64,000 nucleotides of DNA from Stenotrophomonas sp. BIO128-Bstrain (GTDB lineage: Bacteria > Pseudomonadota > Gammaproteobacteria > Xanthomonadales > Xanthomonadaceae), in the NCBI RefSeq assembly GCF_030128875.1, contig NZ_CP124620.1:806001-870000 (forward strand), written 5' to 3'. Each line of letters begins with the position of its first letter. Position 1 is the stretch's first letter. The notes beneath the pieces were generated by a model, which was given only the letters and a program-made list of their open reading frames with translations, was not told the DNA's origin and did no database searches. The position numbers and the translations under genes are program-made. Positions 29,816 through 38,122 of this stretch are shown piece by piece.

Positions 29816-30523
29816 GTGAGTACTTCCAGCGCCCTGGACAGTTTCCGGGACAAGTGGCGGACCCGCTGGCCCGAGTGGCAGGTGGCCGAACGCTTCGTTC
29901 CCGAGCGCCAGCGCACCCTGGTGGTGGCGTGGTTCTCGCTGCTGCAGGAGTTCGACGACATCCTCAACACCGCCGGCGACCCGATGCCCTCCGACGCCAA
30001 GCTGGCGTGGTGGGGCGAGGAACTGCGCAGCTGGTCCGTGCAGCGCTCGCGCCATCCGCTCGGCCGGGTGCTCGAGCCGGTCCGCGCGCCGTGGGCGCAG
30101 CTGGCAGATACCCTGCCGGACCTGATCGAAGCGCGCGCGGTACCGGTTGATCCGGCCCAGGCGCTGCGGTCATTGCAGGCCTATGCGGCCGCAGTGGCCG
30201 CGGTGGAAGCGGTGATGTTCCAGACGCCGGCGCGTGGCGATGTCGCCACCCCGGTGCTGGTGCAGACCCTGGCCCAGCGCCTGCACGAGAGTGGCGTCGC
30301 GGCCATTCCGCGTTCGCTGCTGGCCGAGGACGACAGCGCCGCGCCACGCCGGTGGGCGCAGCAGCTGCTGGCGAAGTGGCCGGCCCGGGTCGCAGGCCCG
30401 CGCCCGCGCCGTCTATACGCCGCCTTGGCGCGCGCCCGGCAGAAGACCTGGGCGCAGGACCGCCAGTACCAGGCCACGCCGATGCGTACGCTGTGGCTGG
30501 CCTGGTGGGCGGCGCGCGGCTGA
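29816..30523 (+). CDS. Degenerate squalene/phytoene synthase-like protein
   Basis: 235 residues from GTG 29816. Weak similarity to the head-to-head prenyl synthase family is visible: RTLVVAWFSLLQEFDDIL resembles the first Asp-rich helix, KLAWWGEELRSW (about 62-73) is the most typical family motif, and AIPRSLL resembles the segment after the second Asp motif. Only DD remains of the first DxxxD and the second DxxxD is not recognisable, so catalysis is doubtful. Its position after the ubiG-phosphatase pair suggests co-transcription. Function unknown. Confidence 0.72.
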   Translation: MSTSSALDSFRDKWRTRWPEWQVAERFVPERQRTLVVAWFSLLQEFDDILNTAGDPMPSDAKLAWWGEELRSWSVQRSRHPLGRVLEPVRAPWAQLADTLPDLIEARAVPVDPAQALRSLQAYAAAVAAVEAVMFQTPARGDVATPVLVQTLAQRLHESGVAAIPRSLLAEDDSAAPRRWAQQLLAKWPARVAGPRPRRLYAALARARQKTWAQDRQYQATPMRTLWLAWWAARG

Positions 30524-30536
30524 CTGTTTCTGGCGG

Positions 30537-30556
30537 GTGCGGACCTTGGTCCGCAC
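30537..30556. terminator. Hairpin between convergent genes
   Basis: GTGCGGAC-CTTG-GTCCGCAC, a perfect 8-bp stem in the 77-base gap between the squalene-synthase-like gene and the M23 peptidase gene. No T-run, so it may be a factor-dependent terminator or a dispersed palindrome. Confidence 0.45.
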
Positions 30557-30600
30557 GCTCTGTGCGATCGTGCCGACCAGGATCAGCACCCACCACAGCG

Positions 30601-31443
30601 TTACTTCCGTTCCAGCACCAGCAGCGGATCGATGCGGGTATCGAACCAGTTCATGCCCCAATGCAGGTGCGGCCCGGTCGCGCGGCCGGTCGCGCCCACG
30701 GCGGCAATCACCTGACCCTGTTCAACGCGGTCGCCGACCTTCACGTCGATACGCGACAGGTGCAGGAAGTTCGAGCTGATCCCGAAGCCGTGATCGAGCA
30801 GCAGCGTGCCACCGGTCAGATACAGGTCGGGGCCGGCGAAGGTGACCACGCCCGCCGCCGGTGCCTTCACCGGGGTGCCGGTCGGCACCGCGATGTCCAT
30901 GCCCGAATGGCCTGAGCCGGGCTGCCCGTTGTAGACGCGCGCATTGCCGAAGCGGCCGCTGATCCGGCCCTGGACCGGCCAGATGAAGGCCTGTGCGAAG
31001 TCGGCGCGGTTGTCATCGCGGGCACGCGCGGCGGTGACCTGGGCCTGCTCACGCTTGATCCGCTCGGCGATCGCCGGGGGCGGATTGACCGTTTTCGGCG
31101 GTACGCCGTTGACCCGCTCGGTCGGCCAGTCGCGGGGGGTGACCGCAATGCTGACCGTCTCGCTGCCGCCGTCCGGGCGCTTCACCTGCACCTGCAGCGG
31201 GCCCTTCTCATCGCGGCCGATGCCGAACACCACGCTGCCGTACCCGCTCACGCGCAGGGTGCGGCCGCCGTACTGCACGACGCTGCCGGCCGGCACCTTG
31301 CCAATCACCATCGCGCCCTGCGAGGCACTGGCCGGGAACACCACGCGCGCCTCGGCCTGGGCCATGACGGGCGAGGGCAGCAGACTGCCCATCGCCGCGA
31401 CGCCGGTGGCCGCCAGGGCCGCACTCAACAACCGTGCCCGCAT
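30601..31443 (-). CDS. M23 family metallopeptidase, secreted
   Basis: 280 residues. The start ATG at 31443 overlaps the pyrC stop by one base. A signal peptide (LLSAALAATGVAAMGSL to VMA) is followed by a beta-rich N-terminal domain and a C-terminal LytM/M23 domain (about 165-270): SGHSGMDIAVPTGTPV supplies His and Asp ligands, and GPHLHWGM the catalytic HxH. All zinc ligands are present, so a cell-wall endopeptidase active on peptidoglycan cross-links in the periplasm is expected. There is no coiled coil of the EnvC/NlpD kind. Confidence 0.92.
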   Translation of the reverse strand: MRARLLSAALAATGVAAMGSLLPSPVMAQAEARVVFPASASQGAMVIGKVPAGSVVQYGGRTLRVSGYGSVVFGIGRDEKGPLQVQVKRPDGGSETVSIAVTPRDWPTERVNGVPPKTVNPPPAIAERIKREQAQVTAARARDDNRADFAQAFIWPVQGRISGRFGNARVYNGQPGSGHSGMDIAVPTGTPVKAPAAGVVTFAGPDLYLTGGTLLLDHGFGISSNFLHLSRIDVKVGDRVEQGQVIAAVGATGRATGPHLHWGMNWFDTRIDPLLVLERK

Positions 31444-32789
31444 CAGCGGTCGAAGCTCATGCGCTGGCCATTCGGCGAGCCCACCAGCTTCTCGCCATCC
31501 CATGCCAACTGCCCGTTGACCCAGGTCGAGGCGATGCGCGAGCGGAAGGTGGTGCCCTCGAACGGCGACCAGCCGCACTTGGAGAGCACGTCTTCACGCT
31601 TGACGGTGAAGGGCACGTCTTCGACCAGCACCAGATCGGCAAAGTAGCCCTCGCGCAGGTAACCGCGCTGGCTGACGTCGAACAGCTGCGCCGGCGCATG
31701 CGCGAACTTCTGCACGACCTGGGTGATCTCCAGCTTGCCTTCGTGCACCAGCTCCAGCGCGGCCACGAGCGCGTACTGCACCAGCGGCAGCCCGGACGGC
31801 GCCTGTGCGTAGGGCTTCTGCTTCTCTTCCCAGGTGTGCGGCGCATGATCGGTGGCGAGCACGTCGATCACGTCATCGGCCACGGCGCGGGTCAGCGCCT
31901 CGCGGTCGCTGGCTTCCTTGATCGCCGGGTTGCACTTGATCAGGTTGCCCAGGCGCGCGTAATCGCTGCGGTCAAAGCGCAGGAAATGGATGCAGGTTTC
32001 GGCGGTGATCTGCTTGCGGCTGCCATCGGCGCGGATCAGCGGGCCACGTTCGAACAGGGCCAGCTCATCGGCGGTGGAGATGTGCAGCACGTGCAGGCGG
32101 GTGCCATGCTTCTTCGCCAGCGACACGGCCAGCTCGGAGGACTTCAGGCAGGCCTCGCGCGAGCGGATGTCCGGGTGCTGCTCGGCACTGAGGGCATCAC
32201 CGTACTTCTCGGCGTACTCCTTGGCCTTGGCGTCGATCATCGGCGTGTCTTCGCAGTGCGTGATGATCGGCGTGGGCGCATCGCGGAAGATCGCATCGAG
32301 CGTTTCCGGGTTGTCCACCAACATGTTGCCGGTGGAGGCACCCATGAAGACCTTGATGCCCGGCGCCGTCTTGGGGTCCAGCGACTGGATGTGGGCCAGG
32401 TTGTCGTTGCTGGCGCCCATGTAGAACCCGTAGTTGGCGCGTGCACGGCCGGCGGCGGCATCGTACTTGGCCTGCAGGATCTCGGCATTGAGCGTGGGCG
32501 GGTTGGTGTTGGGCATGTCCATGAAGCTGGTCAGGCCCCCGGCGACGGCCGCGGCCGATTCGGTCGCGATGTCGCCCTTGTGGGTCAGGCCGGGCTCACG
32601 GAAATGGACCTGGTCGTCGATCATGCCGGGCAGCAGCCAGCGGCCGGCGGCATCGACCACGGTTTCGCCCGGACGGGCGTCCAGGCCGGGGCCGATCTGC
32701 GCGATGCGGCCATCTTCGATGCGCAGGTCGCCCTGGGTGATGGTGCCTTCGTTGACCAGGCGGGCGTTGACGATGAGCGTGGAGGACAT
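31443..32789 (-). CDS. pyrC: Dihydroorotase
   Basis: 448 residues. Amidohydrolase-fold protein with IDDQVHFREPGLTHKGD (about 56-72), GASTGNMLVDN, HCEDTPMI, LHVLHIST and ATDHAPHTWEEK. The enzyme cyclises carbamoyl-aspartate to dihydroorotate in pyrimidine synthesis. The usual metal-binding HxH reads QVH here, and several blocks (STGNMLVDN, CGWSPFEGTTF) resemble the Bacteroidetes-type dihydroorotase rather than the E. coli type. It lies between yidD (stop adjoining the ATG) and an M23 peptidase, forming a tight three-gene operon. Confidence 0.9.
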   Translation of the reverse strand: MSSTLIVNARLVNEGTITQGDLRIEDGRIAQIGPGLDARPGETVVDAAGRWLLPGMIDDQVHFREPGLTHKGDIATESAAAVAGGLTSFMDMPNTNPPTLNAEILQAKYDAAAGRARANYGFYMGASNDNLAHIQSLDPKTAPGIKVFMGASTGNMLVDNPETLDAIFRDAPTPIITHCEDTPMIDAKAKEYAEKYGDALSAEQHPDIRSREACLKSSELAVSLAKKHGTRLHVLHISTADELALFERGPLIRADGSRKQITAETCIHFLRFDRSDYARLGNLIKCNPAIKEASDREALTRAVADDVIDVLATDHAPHTWEEKQKPYAQAPSGLPLVQYALVAALELVHEGKLEITQVVQKFAHAPAQLFDVSQRGYLREGYFADLVLVEDVPFTVKREDVLSKCGWSPFEGTTFRSRIASTWVNGQLAWDGEKLVGSPNGQRMSFDR

Positions 32790-33047
32790 TCAGTGTTTTC
32801 CTGTGCAGCGGCAGGCGGCGTCGTGCGCGGCGCGCGGCGGCACCTCGTCGATACCGCCGGGATGGAAGGGATGGCAGCGGCCCAGCCGGCGCGCGGCCAG
32901 CCAGCTGCCGCGCGCGGGGCCATGGGTGGCGATGGCTTGCATGGCGTATTCAGAACAGCTGGGCATGAAGCGGCAACGCGGCCCCAGCAGCGGGCTGATG
33001 AAGCGCTTGTAGAAGCGCAGCAGGGCGATGAGCAGGCGTGAGATCAC
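32790..33047 (-). CDS. yidD: Membrane protein insertion efficiency factor YidD
   Basis: 85 residues. The family core [23 protein letters not shown] stretch with the amphipathic N-terminal helix, followed by [16 protein letters not shown] and RCHPFHPGG, is complete. YidD assists YidC-dependent insertion of membrane proteins. Normally it sits between rnpA and yidC; here it directly precedes pyrC with no intervening base. Confidence 0.93.
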   Translation of the reverse strand: MISRLLIALLRFYKRFISPLLGPRCRFMPSCSEYAMQAIATHGPARGSWLAARRLGRCHPFHPGGIDEVPPRAAHDAACRCTGKH

Positions 33048-33246
33048 CCCCCAATCTTATTCCAGTTGGCATGAAGGCCGCATTTGTCGCAGGATGGGGC
33101 GTTGGACCCGTCCGCACCCACGCGCGCGACGGGCCGCCCCGGCGGTGTCGCCGGGTCAGGTACCGAACTGCGCACGTCGGCCCGCCAGCCAGGTGGACCG
33201 GTCGCACGCCTTGCGACTCCGGGGCTGAACGGAGTAGGCGGTGTGG

Positions 33247-33275
33247 TTGCTGCTGCTGGTCGGGTAGGCTATAAA
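33247..33275 (+). promoter_or_regulatory. Sigma-70 promoter of dksA
   Basis: TTGCTG (33247-33252), 17-base spacer, TATAAA (33270-33275). Transcription would start near 33282, giving a leader of about 38 bases with AAGGAAGAG seven bases before the GTG start. The rest of the 270-base gap from yidD (33048-33246) is GC-rich with small hairpins and no recognisable gene. Confidence 0.6.
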
Positions 33276-33319
33276 GGCCCGCTTTCCCGGGCCCCGGGGA
33301 ATCCAAGGAAGAGCGTTTC

Positions 33320-34591
33320 GTGGCTGCTAAAAAAACTGCAAAGAAGGCCGTCAAGGCCGCCAAGAAAACCGCCAAGCCTGTTGTAAAGAAGTTGGCGGCC
33401 AAGTCCGTTGCCAAGAAGCCGGCCGCCAAGCCGGCGGGCAAGCCTGCATCCAAACAACCGGCTGCCAGGACGGCACCCGTCAAGAAGGCGGCCAGCAAGT
33501 CGCCCGCCAAAGCCGTCAAGAAGGCGGTCGCCAAGAAGCCTGCTGCCAAGACGGTGGTGGCCAGGAAGACCGTCGCCAAGAAGGTCGTTGCCAAGAAGTC
33601 GACGGTCGCCAAGCCGGTTGCCACGCCCGCCAAGCGCGCGGCGGGCAAGCCGGTGAGCAAAGCGCCCGTCAAGAAAACCGCTGCCAGCAAGACGGCGGCC
33701 AAGAAGACCGTGACGCCTGCTGCCGCCAAATCGGCATCCAAGCCGGCACCGGCGAAGAAGACCGCGGTCAAGCAGGCACCGGCCACGCCGGTGAAGGCCA
33801 GCAAGACCGCCAGCAAGCCCGTGGCATCCAAGCCGGCCGCCAAGCCGGTTGCAGCACCCGTAGTGAAGTCCGCACCGAAGCCGGCATCGCCGGCCCCGGC
33901 CAAGTCTGTCCCGGCCAAGAGCGCGGCCAAACCTGTCACCCCTCCGGCCTCCGCGCCGGCGCCGGTCGCAGCCGCCCCCGCCTCCAAGGCCCCGCAAAAC
34001 AAGAATCCCGTGCCCGTTTCGAAATCGCCTGCAAAAACCCCCGCCAAGTCCGAGTCCGCCCCCAAGCCCGTGTCCCGCCCGGTCGGCAAGGTCGCCGTTG
34101 CCGTGGCAGCGCGTTCGGCCGCCCCGGCCCCGCGCACCAAGGTGAAGGTGGTGGAATACAAGACTGACGAAGCCACCGGTCGTCCGATCCTGCCCGACGG
34201 TTACAAGCCGAGCGCGGAAGAGGAATACATGAGCCCGCTGCAGCTGGAGTACTTCCGCCAGCGCCTGCAGCACTGGCGCAATGATCTGGTCGAGGAATCC
34301 AAGCAGACCATCGCGAATCTGCAGGAAGAAGTGCGTGACATCGGCGATGAGGCCGAGCGCGCCACCCGCGAGACCGAGAACTCGCTGGAACTGCGTACCC
34401 GTGATCGTTACCGCAAGCTGATCGGCAAGATCAACAGCACGCTGAAGCGTCTGGAAGACGGTGACTACGGTTTCTGCGTGGATACCGGCGAAGAGATCGG
34501 TCTGGATCGTCTGGAAGCCCGTTTGACCGCTGAGCGCACGATCGATGCGCAGGAGCGTTGGGAGCACCTGCAGAAGCAGCAGGGCGACTGA
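33320..34591 (+). CDS. dksA: DksA-type RNA polymerase-binding protein with histone H1-like Lys/Ala-rich N-terminus
   Basis: 423 residues from GTG 33320. About residues 1-275 are low-complexity AAKK/KPA/KK repeats like histone H1 or AlgP tails, which are expected to bind DNA. About 280-423 is a DksA domain: YMSPLQLEYFRQRLQHWRND, a coiled coil with the tip DEAERA (canonical DxxDxA with the second Asp replaced by Glu), and a C-terminal globular part. The four-Cys zinc site is reduced to CVDT and TIDA, so only one Cys remains, as in zinc-independent DksA proteins. DksA with ppGpp tunes transcription initiation in the RNA polymerase secondary channel. Xanthomonads carry similar long forms. Confidence 0.93.
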   Translation: MAAKKTAKKAVKAAKKTAKPVVKKLAAKSVAKKPAAKPAGKPASKQPAARTAPVKKAASKSPAKAVKKAVAKKPAAKTVVARKTVAKKVVAKKSTVAKPVATPAKRAAGKPVSKAPVKKTAASKTAAKKTVTPAAAKSASKPAPAKKTAVKQAPATPVKASKTASKPVASKPAAKPVAAPVVKSAPKPASPAPAKSVPAKSAAKPVTPPASAPAPVAAAPASKAPQNKNPVPVSKSPAKTPAKSESAPKPVSRPVGKVAVAVAARSAAPAPRTKVKVVEYKTDEATGRPILPDGYKPSAEEEYMSPLQLEYFRQRLQHWRNDLVEESKQTIANLQEEVRDIGDEAERATRETENSLELRTRDRYRKLIGKINSTLKRLEDGDYGFCVDTGEEIGLDRLEARLTAERTIDAQERWEHLQKQQGD

Positions 34592-34618
34592 TCGCGCTGT
34601 TGGCGTTGGTGTTCTACG

Positions 34619-34648
34619 AAAAAACCCGGCTTCGGCCGGGTTTTTTTT
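34619..34648 (+). terminator. Rho-independent terminator of dksA
   Basis: AAAAAACCCGGC-TTC-GGCCGGGTTTTTTTT: strong stem, short loop and an eight-T run, 28 bases after the stop. Confidence 0.93.
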
Positions 34649-34658
34649 GGCAGTATCC

Positions 34659-35912
34659 TCAATGCAGATCGCGCAGATTCAACCGCCGCAGCGTCGGATT
34701 CTTCCACGCCGTGATGCCGGCCACGCTCAACACCGCAAAGCCGCCCAGCACCACCGCCGGGACCAGCCCCAACAACTTCGCCATCGTGCCCGCATAGAAC
34801 GCGCCCAGCTCATTGGACGAACTGATGAAAATGCCATTGATCGACGACACCCGCCCGCGCATCTCCTCCGGCGTCGCCAACTGCAGAATCGTCGAACGCA
34901 CCACCACCGAGACACCATCGAAGGCACCGTAGAACAGCAGGATCGCCGCCGACAACCAGAAATTCGACGACAACCCGAACCCGATCACGCACAGCCCGAA
35001 ACCGGCCACCGCGAACAACAGCACGCGCCCCGCATTGCGCTGCAACGGGCGACGCGCCAGCCACAGGCCCACGCACACCGAGCCCAGCGCCGGCGCCGCA
35101 CGCAGCACGCCCAGGCCTTCCGGGCCGTGGTGGAGGATCTCGTGCAGGAACGCCGGCAGCATCGCCACCACCCCGCCGAGCAGCACCGAGAACATGTCCA
35201 GCGCCATCGCCCCGACCATGATCCGGTTGCCCAGCACGAAGCGGCCGCCCTCGGCGATGCTCTTGAAGATCGGCGCCGCCGGGCCCGTATGCACCGGCTC
35301 GGAGACACGCAGCGCCGCCAGGCAGCCCAGCGCGATCAGCGACACGCCGACCGCTACGCCGTAGGCCACCCCCTTGCCGCCCCAGGCCACCAGCACGCCG
35401 CCCAGCGCGGGGCCGGCCACCATCCCCGCTTGGAACACCACCGCGCCCAGGCCCGCGCCGCGCGCGTACTGGGTGCGCTCCAGCACACGGGCGAACAGCG
35501 CGTTGTAGATCGGCGAGAGGAACGCGCGGACCATGCCGGTCAGTGCGATCGCCGCGTAGATCGGCCACACCCCGTGGAACGGCAGCCAACCCTGGGCCAC
35601 CGCGGTGAGCACCAGCGCGGTCATCACCAGCCCGCTGCAGGCGACCATGCCCAGCCGGCGGCGGGGCAGGTGGTCGACCAGGTAGCCGGCAAATGGCGCC
35701 ACGCAGAAGAATGGCAGTACCTCGGCCAGGCCGATCAGGCCCAGCGAGAACGGATTGCGGGTGACTTCGTAGATGTGCCAACCGACCGTCACCGCGACGA
35801 TCTGGTAGGAGAGCATCGCGAAGATGCGATACGCCAGCACCAGCGAAAAGCCCGGGCGGGCCAGCAGTTGCAGGGCGCTGTCGGGCTCCTGCGGATCGGC
35901 GGAGAGCGTCAC
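34659..35912 (-). CDS. Major facilitator superfamily transporter (MFS_3/EntS-like)
   Basis: 417 residues with about twelve hydrophobic segments. The loop motif GYLVDHLPRRRLG between helices 2 and 3 corresponds to the MFS motif A, and RVSSINGIFISSSNELGAF near helix 10-11 is typical of the EntS-type MFS_3 family, whose members export siderophores or drugs. No siderophore genes are nearby, so the substrate is open. Its start overlaps the sufE stop by four bases. Confidence 0.87.
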   Translation of the reverse strand: MTLSADPQEPDSALQLLARPGFSLVLAYRIFAMLSYQIVAVTVGWHIYEVTRNPFSLGLIGLAEVLPFFCVAPFAGYLVDHLPRRRLGMVACSGLVMTALVLTAVAQGWLPFHGVWPIYAAIALTGMVRAFLSPIYNALFARVLERTQYARGAGLGAVVFQAGMVAGPALGGVLVAWGGKGVAYGVAVGVSLIALGCLAALRVSEPVHTGPAAPIFKSIAEGGRFVLGNRIMVGAMALDMFSVLLGGVVAMLPAFLHEILHHGPEGLGVLRAAPALGSVCVGLWLARRPLQRNAGRVLLFAVAGFGLCVIGFGLSSNFWLSAAILLFYGAFDGVSVVVRSTILQLATPEEMRGRVSSINGIFISSSNELGAFYAGTMAKLLGLVPAVVLGGFAVLSVAGITAWKNPTLRRLNLRDLH

Positions 35913-36349
35913 GACTGCGCTTGCGCGGTGTCGCGGATGAAGGCCAGCATCGCCGCCACGCCGTTGCTGCGGGTCGGCGATAGGTGACGCGACAGCCCGA
36001 TGTCCTGGATGTAGCTCGGCTCGGTGGCCAGGATCTCGGCAGCGGAACGGCCCGAGTACACGCGCAGGGCCAGGTAGATCAGCCCGGAGACGATCGCCGA
36101 ATCACTGATCGCGTGGAAGCGCAGGGCCTCGGCGTTGCCCTCCGGCACGATCCAGACCATGGACTGGCAACCGAGCAGGCGGTGCGCTTCGGTTTTCCAT
36201 TCTTCCGGGAAGGTGGGCAGCTTGCGGCCCAGGTCGATCAGGTACTGGTAGCGCTCGGACCAGTCACCGAAGAACGCGAATTCCTCGGCGATGGCAGCCT
36301 GGGCTTCGGCGGCGGTGGGTTCGAGCGGGAACGGGGAGGTGGGGGTCAT
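35909..36349 (-). CDS. sufE: Cysteine desulfuration protein SufE
   Basis: 146 residues, usual length. SufE accepts persulfide sulfur from the cysteine desulfurase SufS and passes it to the Fe-S scaffold. The acceptor Cys lies in LLGCQSMVWIV (about residue 60), and RYQYLIDLGRKLP and GLSRHLSPTRSNGVAAML are family motifs. sufS and other suf genes are not in this window. It is translationally coupled to the downstream MFS gene. Confidence 0.94.
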   Translation of the reverse strand: MTPTSPFPLEPTAAEAQAAIAEEFAFFGDWSERYQYLIDLGRKLPTFPEEWKTEAHRLLGCQSMVWIVPEGNAEALRFHAISDSAIVSGLIYLALRVYSGRSAAEILATEPSYIQDIGLSRHLSPTRSNGVAAMLAFIRDTAQAQS

Positions 36350-36498
36350 GGGGGCTCCGGGTCGGTGTTCGCCGTCCGTGGGTGACCGTGCGTTTGCGGG
36401 GGAAGCAGCCTGGCCGTCCGTGGCCGGGCCTGTGTCGTGGCGACGCCCGGCGGTCCGGGCAGTGTCTGGCAGCGCCCGACGGTCAGCCGGGCGGTCGT

Positions 36499-37866
36499 TC
36501 AGCGTTTGCGCGACCAGCGCACGCCCTGGGCGGTGTCTTCCAGCACGATGCCTTCGGCAGCCAGCTGGTCACGGATCGCATCGGCGCGGGCGAAGTCACG
36601 CGCCTGCTTGGCGGCGGCGCGTTCGTCGATCAGGGCCTGGATGGCCGCATCGTCATCGGTGCCGCCTGCAGTACCGAACCAGGCGGCCGGCGCCTGCTGC
36701 AGCAGGCCCAGCGCCAGACCGGCGCCGAGCAGGGCGGATTTCCAGTGCGCCTTGTCGGCGTCGCCGGCCCTGCGTGCCTCGCCGGCGATGCGGGCCAGCT
36801 CGGCCAGTGCCTGCGGCGTGTTGAGGTCGTCATCCAGCGCGGCCTCGATCTCGGCCGGAATCACCGCAGCGGCCGCCACGTCGACCAGGTCGCGCAGGGT
36901 GCCGTACAGGCGGTCCAGCGTACGGACCGACTGCTCGATCAGCGCGTCGGACCAGTCCAGCGGCTGGCGGTAGTGGGCCGACAGCAGCGCATAGCGCAGC
37001 GCCTCGGGGGCATGCTGGCGGACCAGGTCGTGCACGCGCTCGATGTTGCCGATCGACTTGCTCATCTTGGCGCCGCCGAAGTTGAGCATGCCGTTGTGCA
37101 GCCAGAACCGGGCGAACGTCTGCCCGCCGTGCGCGCACTCGCTCTGCGCGATCTCGTTCTCATGGTGCGGGAACTGCAGGTCCACGCCGCCGGCATGGAT
37201 GTCGATGGTCGGCCCCAGATGCGCGGCGGCCATCGCCGAGCACTCGATGTGCCAGCCCGGGCGGCCACGGCCCCAGGGCGATGCCCAGCCCGGCAGGTCG
37301 TCGCTGGATGGCTTCCACAGCACGAAGTCGCCCGGGTCGCGCTTGTAAGGCGCCACGTCGACGCGCGCGCCGGCCAGCATCTCGTCCGGGTCGCGGCGCG
37401 AGAGCTTGCCGTAATCGGCGTAGGAGCTCACCGAGAACAGCACATGGCCTTCGGCCGCATACGCGTGGCCGTTGGCGATCAGTTGCTCGATCATCGTGAT
37501 GATGTGCGGGATATGCGCGGTGGCTTCCGGCTCGATGTCCGGCGGGACCACGCCCAGCGCGGCCATGTCCTCGCGGTAGGCGGCGGCGAAGCGGTCGGTG
37601 ATGGTGCTGATCGGGACCTGCTGCTCGCGCGCGGCCGTGTTGATCTTGTCATCCACGTCGGTGATGTTGCGGGCATAGCGCAGGCCGCCGAAACGGCGCC
37701 GGAGCAGGTCGGCCAGCACCCCGAACACCACCGGGCCACGGGCGTTGCCGATGTGGACGTAGTTGTAGACCGTGGGGCCGCACACATACAGGGTCGGACA
37801 GGTCGGATCGAGCGGGGTAAACGGTTCGAGCTGGCGTGTCAGGTTGTTGTGCAGGCGCAGGGTCAT
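36499..37866 (-). CDS. cysS: Cysteinyl-tRNA synthetase
   Basis: 455 residues, standard class Ia CysRS. The zinc Cys and the HIGH-equivalent appear in [18 protein letters not shown] (about 28-45), further zinc ligands in HIECSAMA and [12 protein letters not shown], and the KMSKS loop as KMSKSIGN (about 265). An anticodon-binding C-terminal helical region follows. The start MTLRLHNNL at 37866 is conserved in the family. The 149 bases between cysS and sufE show only GC-rich sequence without a convincing terminator. Confidence 0.96.
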   Translation of the reverse strand: MTLRLHNNLTRQLEPFTPLDPTCPTLYVCGPTVYNYVHIGNARGPVVFGVLADLLRRRFGGLRYARNITDVDDKINTAAREQQVPISTITDRFAAAYREDMAALGVVPPDIEPEATAHIPHIITMIEQLIANGHAYAAEGHVLFSVSSYADYGKLSRRDPDEMLAGARVDVAPYKRDPGDFVLWKPSSDDLPGWASPWGRGRPGWHIECSAMAAAHLGPTIDIHAGGVDLQFPHHENEIAQSECAHGGQTFARFWLHNGMLNFGGAKMSKSIGNIERVHDLVRQHAPEALRYALLSAHYRQPLDWSDALIEQSVRTLDRLYGTLRDLVDVAAAAVIPAEIEAALDDDLNTPQALAELARIAGEARRAGDADKAHWKSALLGAGLALGLLQQAPAAWFGTAGGTDDDAAIQALIDERAAAKQARDFARADAIRDQLAAEGIVLEDTAQGVRWSRKR

Positions 37867-37967
37867 GAGGGTCGGGAGCGGGGGTAAGCGGTCGATTTTA
37901 GAACGTGTCGGGGCCTTTGGGGGGATGCGGGGCAGGGCATGCAGGCGTTCGCGTCACCACGGCCGCC

Positions 37968-37984
37968 GGCTGAAGGCTTCAGCC
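37968..37984. repeat. Perfect small palindrome in the cysS-38123 gap
   Basis: GGCTGAA-GGC-TTCAGCC, a 7-bp stem. The 256-base gap (37867-38122) between the divergent cysS and the secreted-protein gene must hold both promoters; beyond this hairpin and a GC-rich stretch at 38000-38030 I recognise nothing. Confidence 0.4.
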
Positions 37985-38122
37985 GATCGGCCCCGTGCAG
38001 GCGGGCCCCGGGGCCGCGGCTGGGGCCCGACCTATGGGCATACGCGTCACGGAAGGGTAATGTTCAGCCCCTTGTGCCTGGCACTGCCTAAACTATCCCC
38101 CTTGTCCTTTTCCTTGTTGCCA

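Noticed and set aside
31434..33041. Plus-strand frame of 535 codons opposite pyrC
   Set aside because: Antisense shadow of pyrC and yidD.
33060..33246. Possible structured RNA (SRP RNA or other) between yidD and dksA
   Set aside because: Several small GC hairpins, but none of the conserved SRP, 6S or RNase P sequence blocks could be found.
34545..35987. Plus-strand frame of 480 codons opposite the MFS gene
   Set aside because: His/Arg/Gln-rich antisense shadow that also runs through the dksA terminator.
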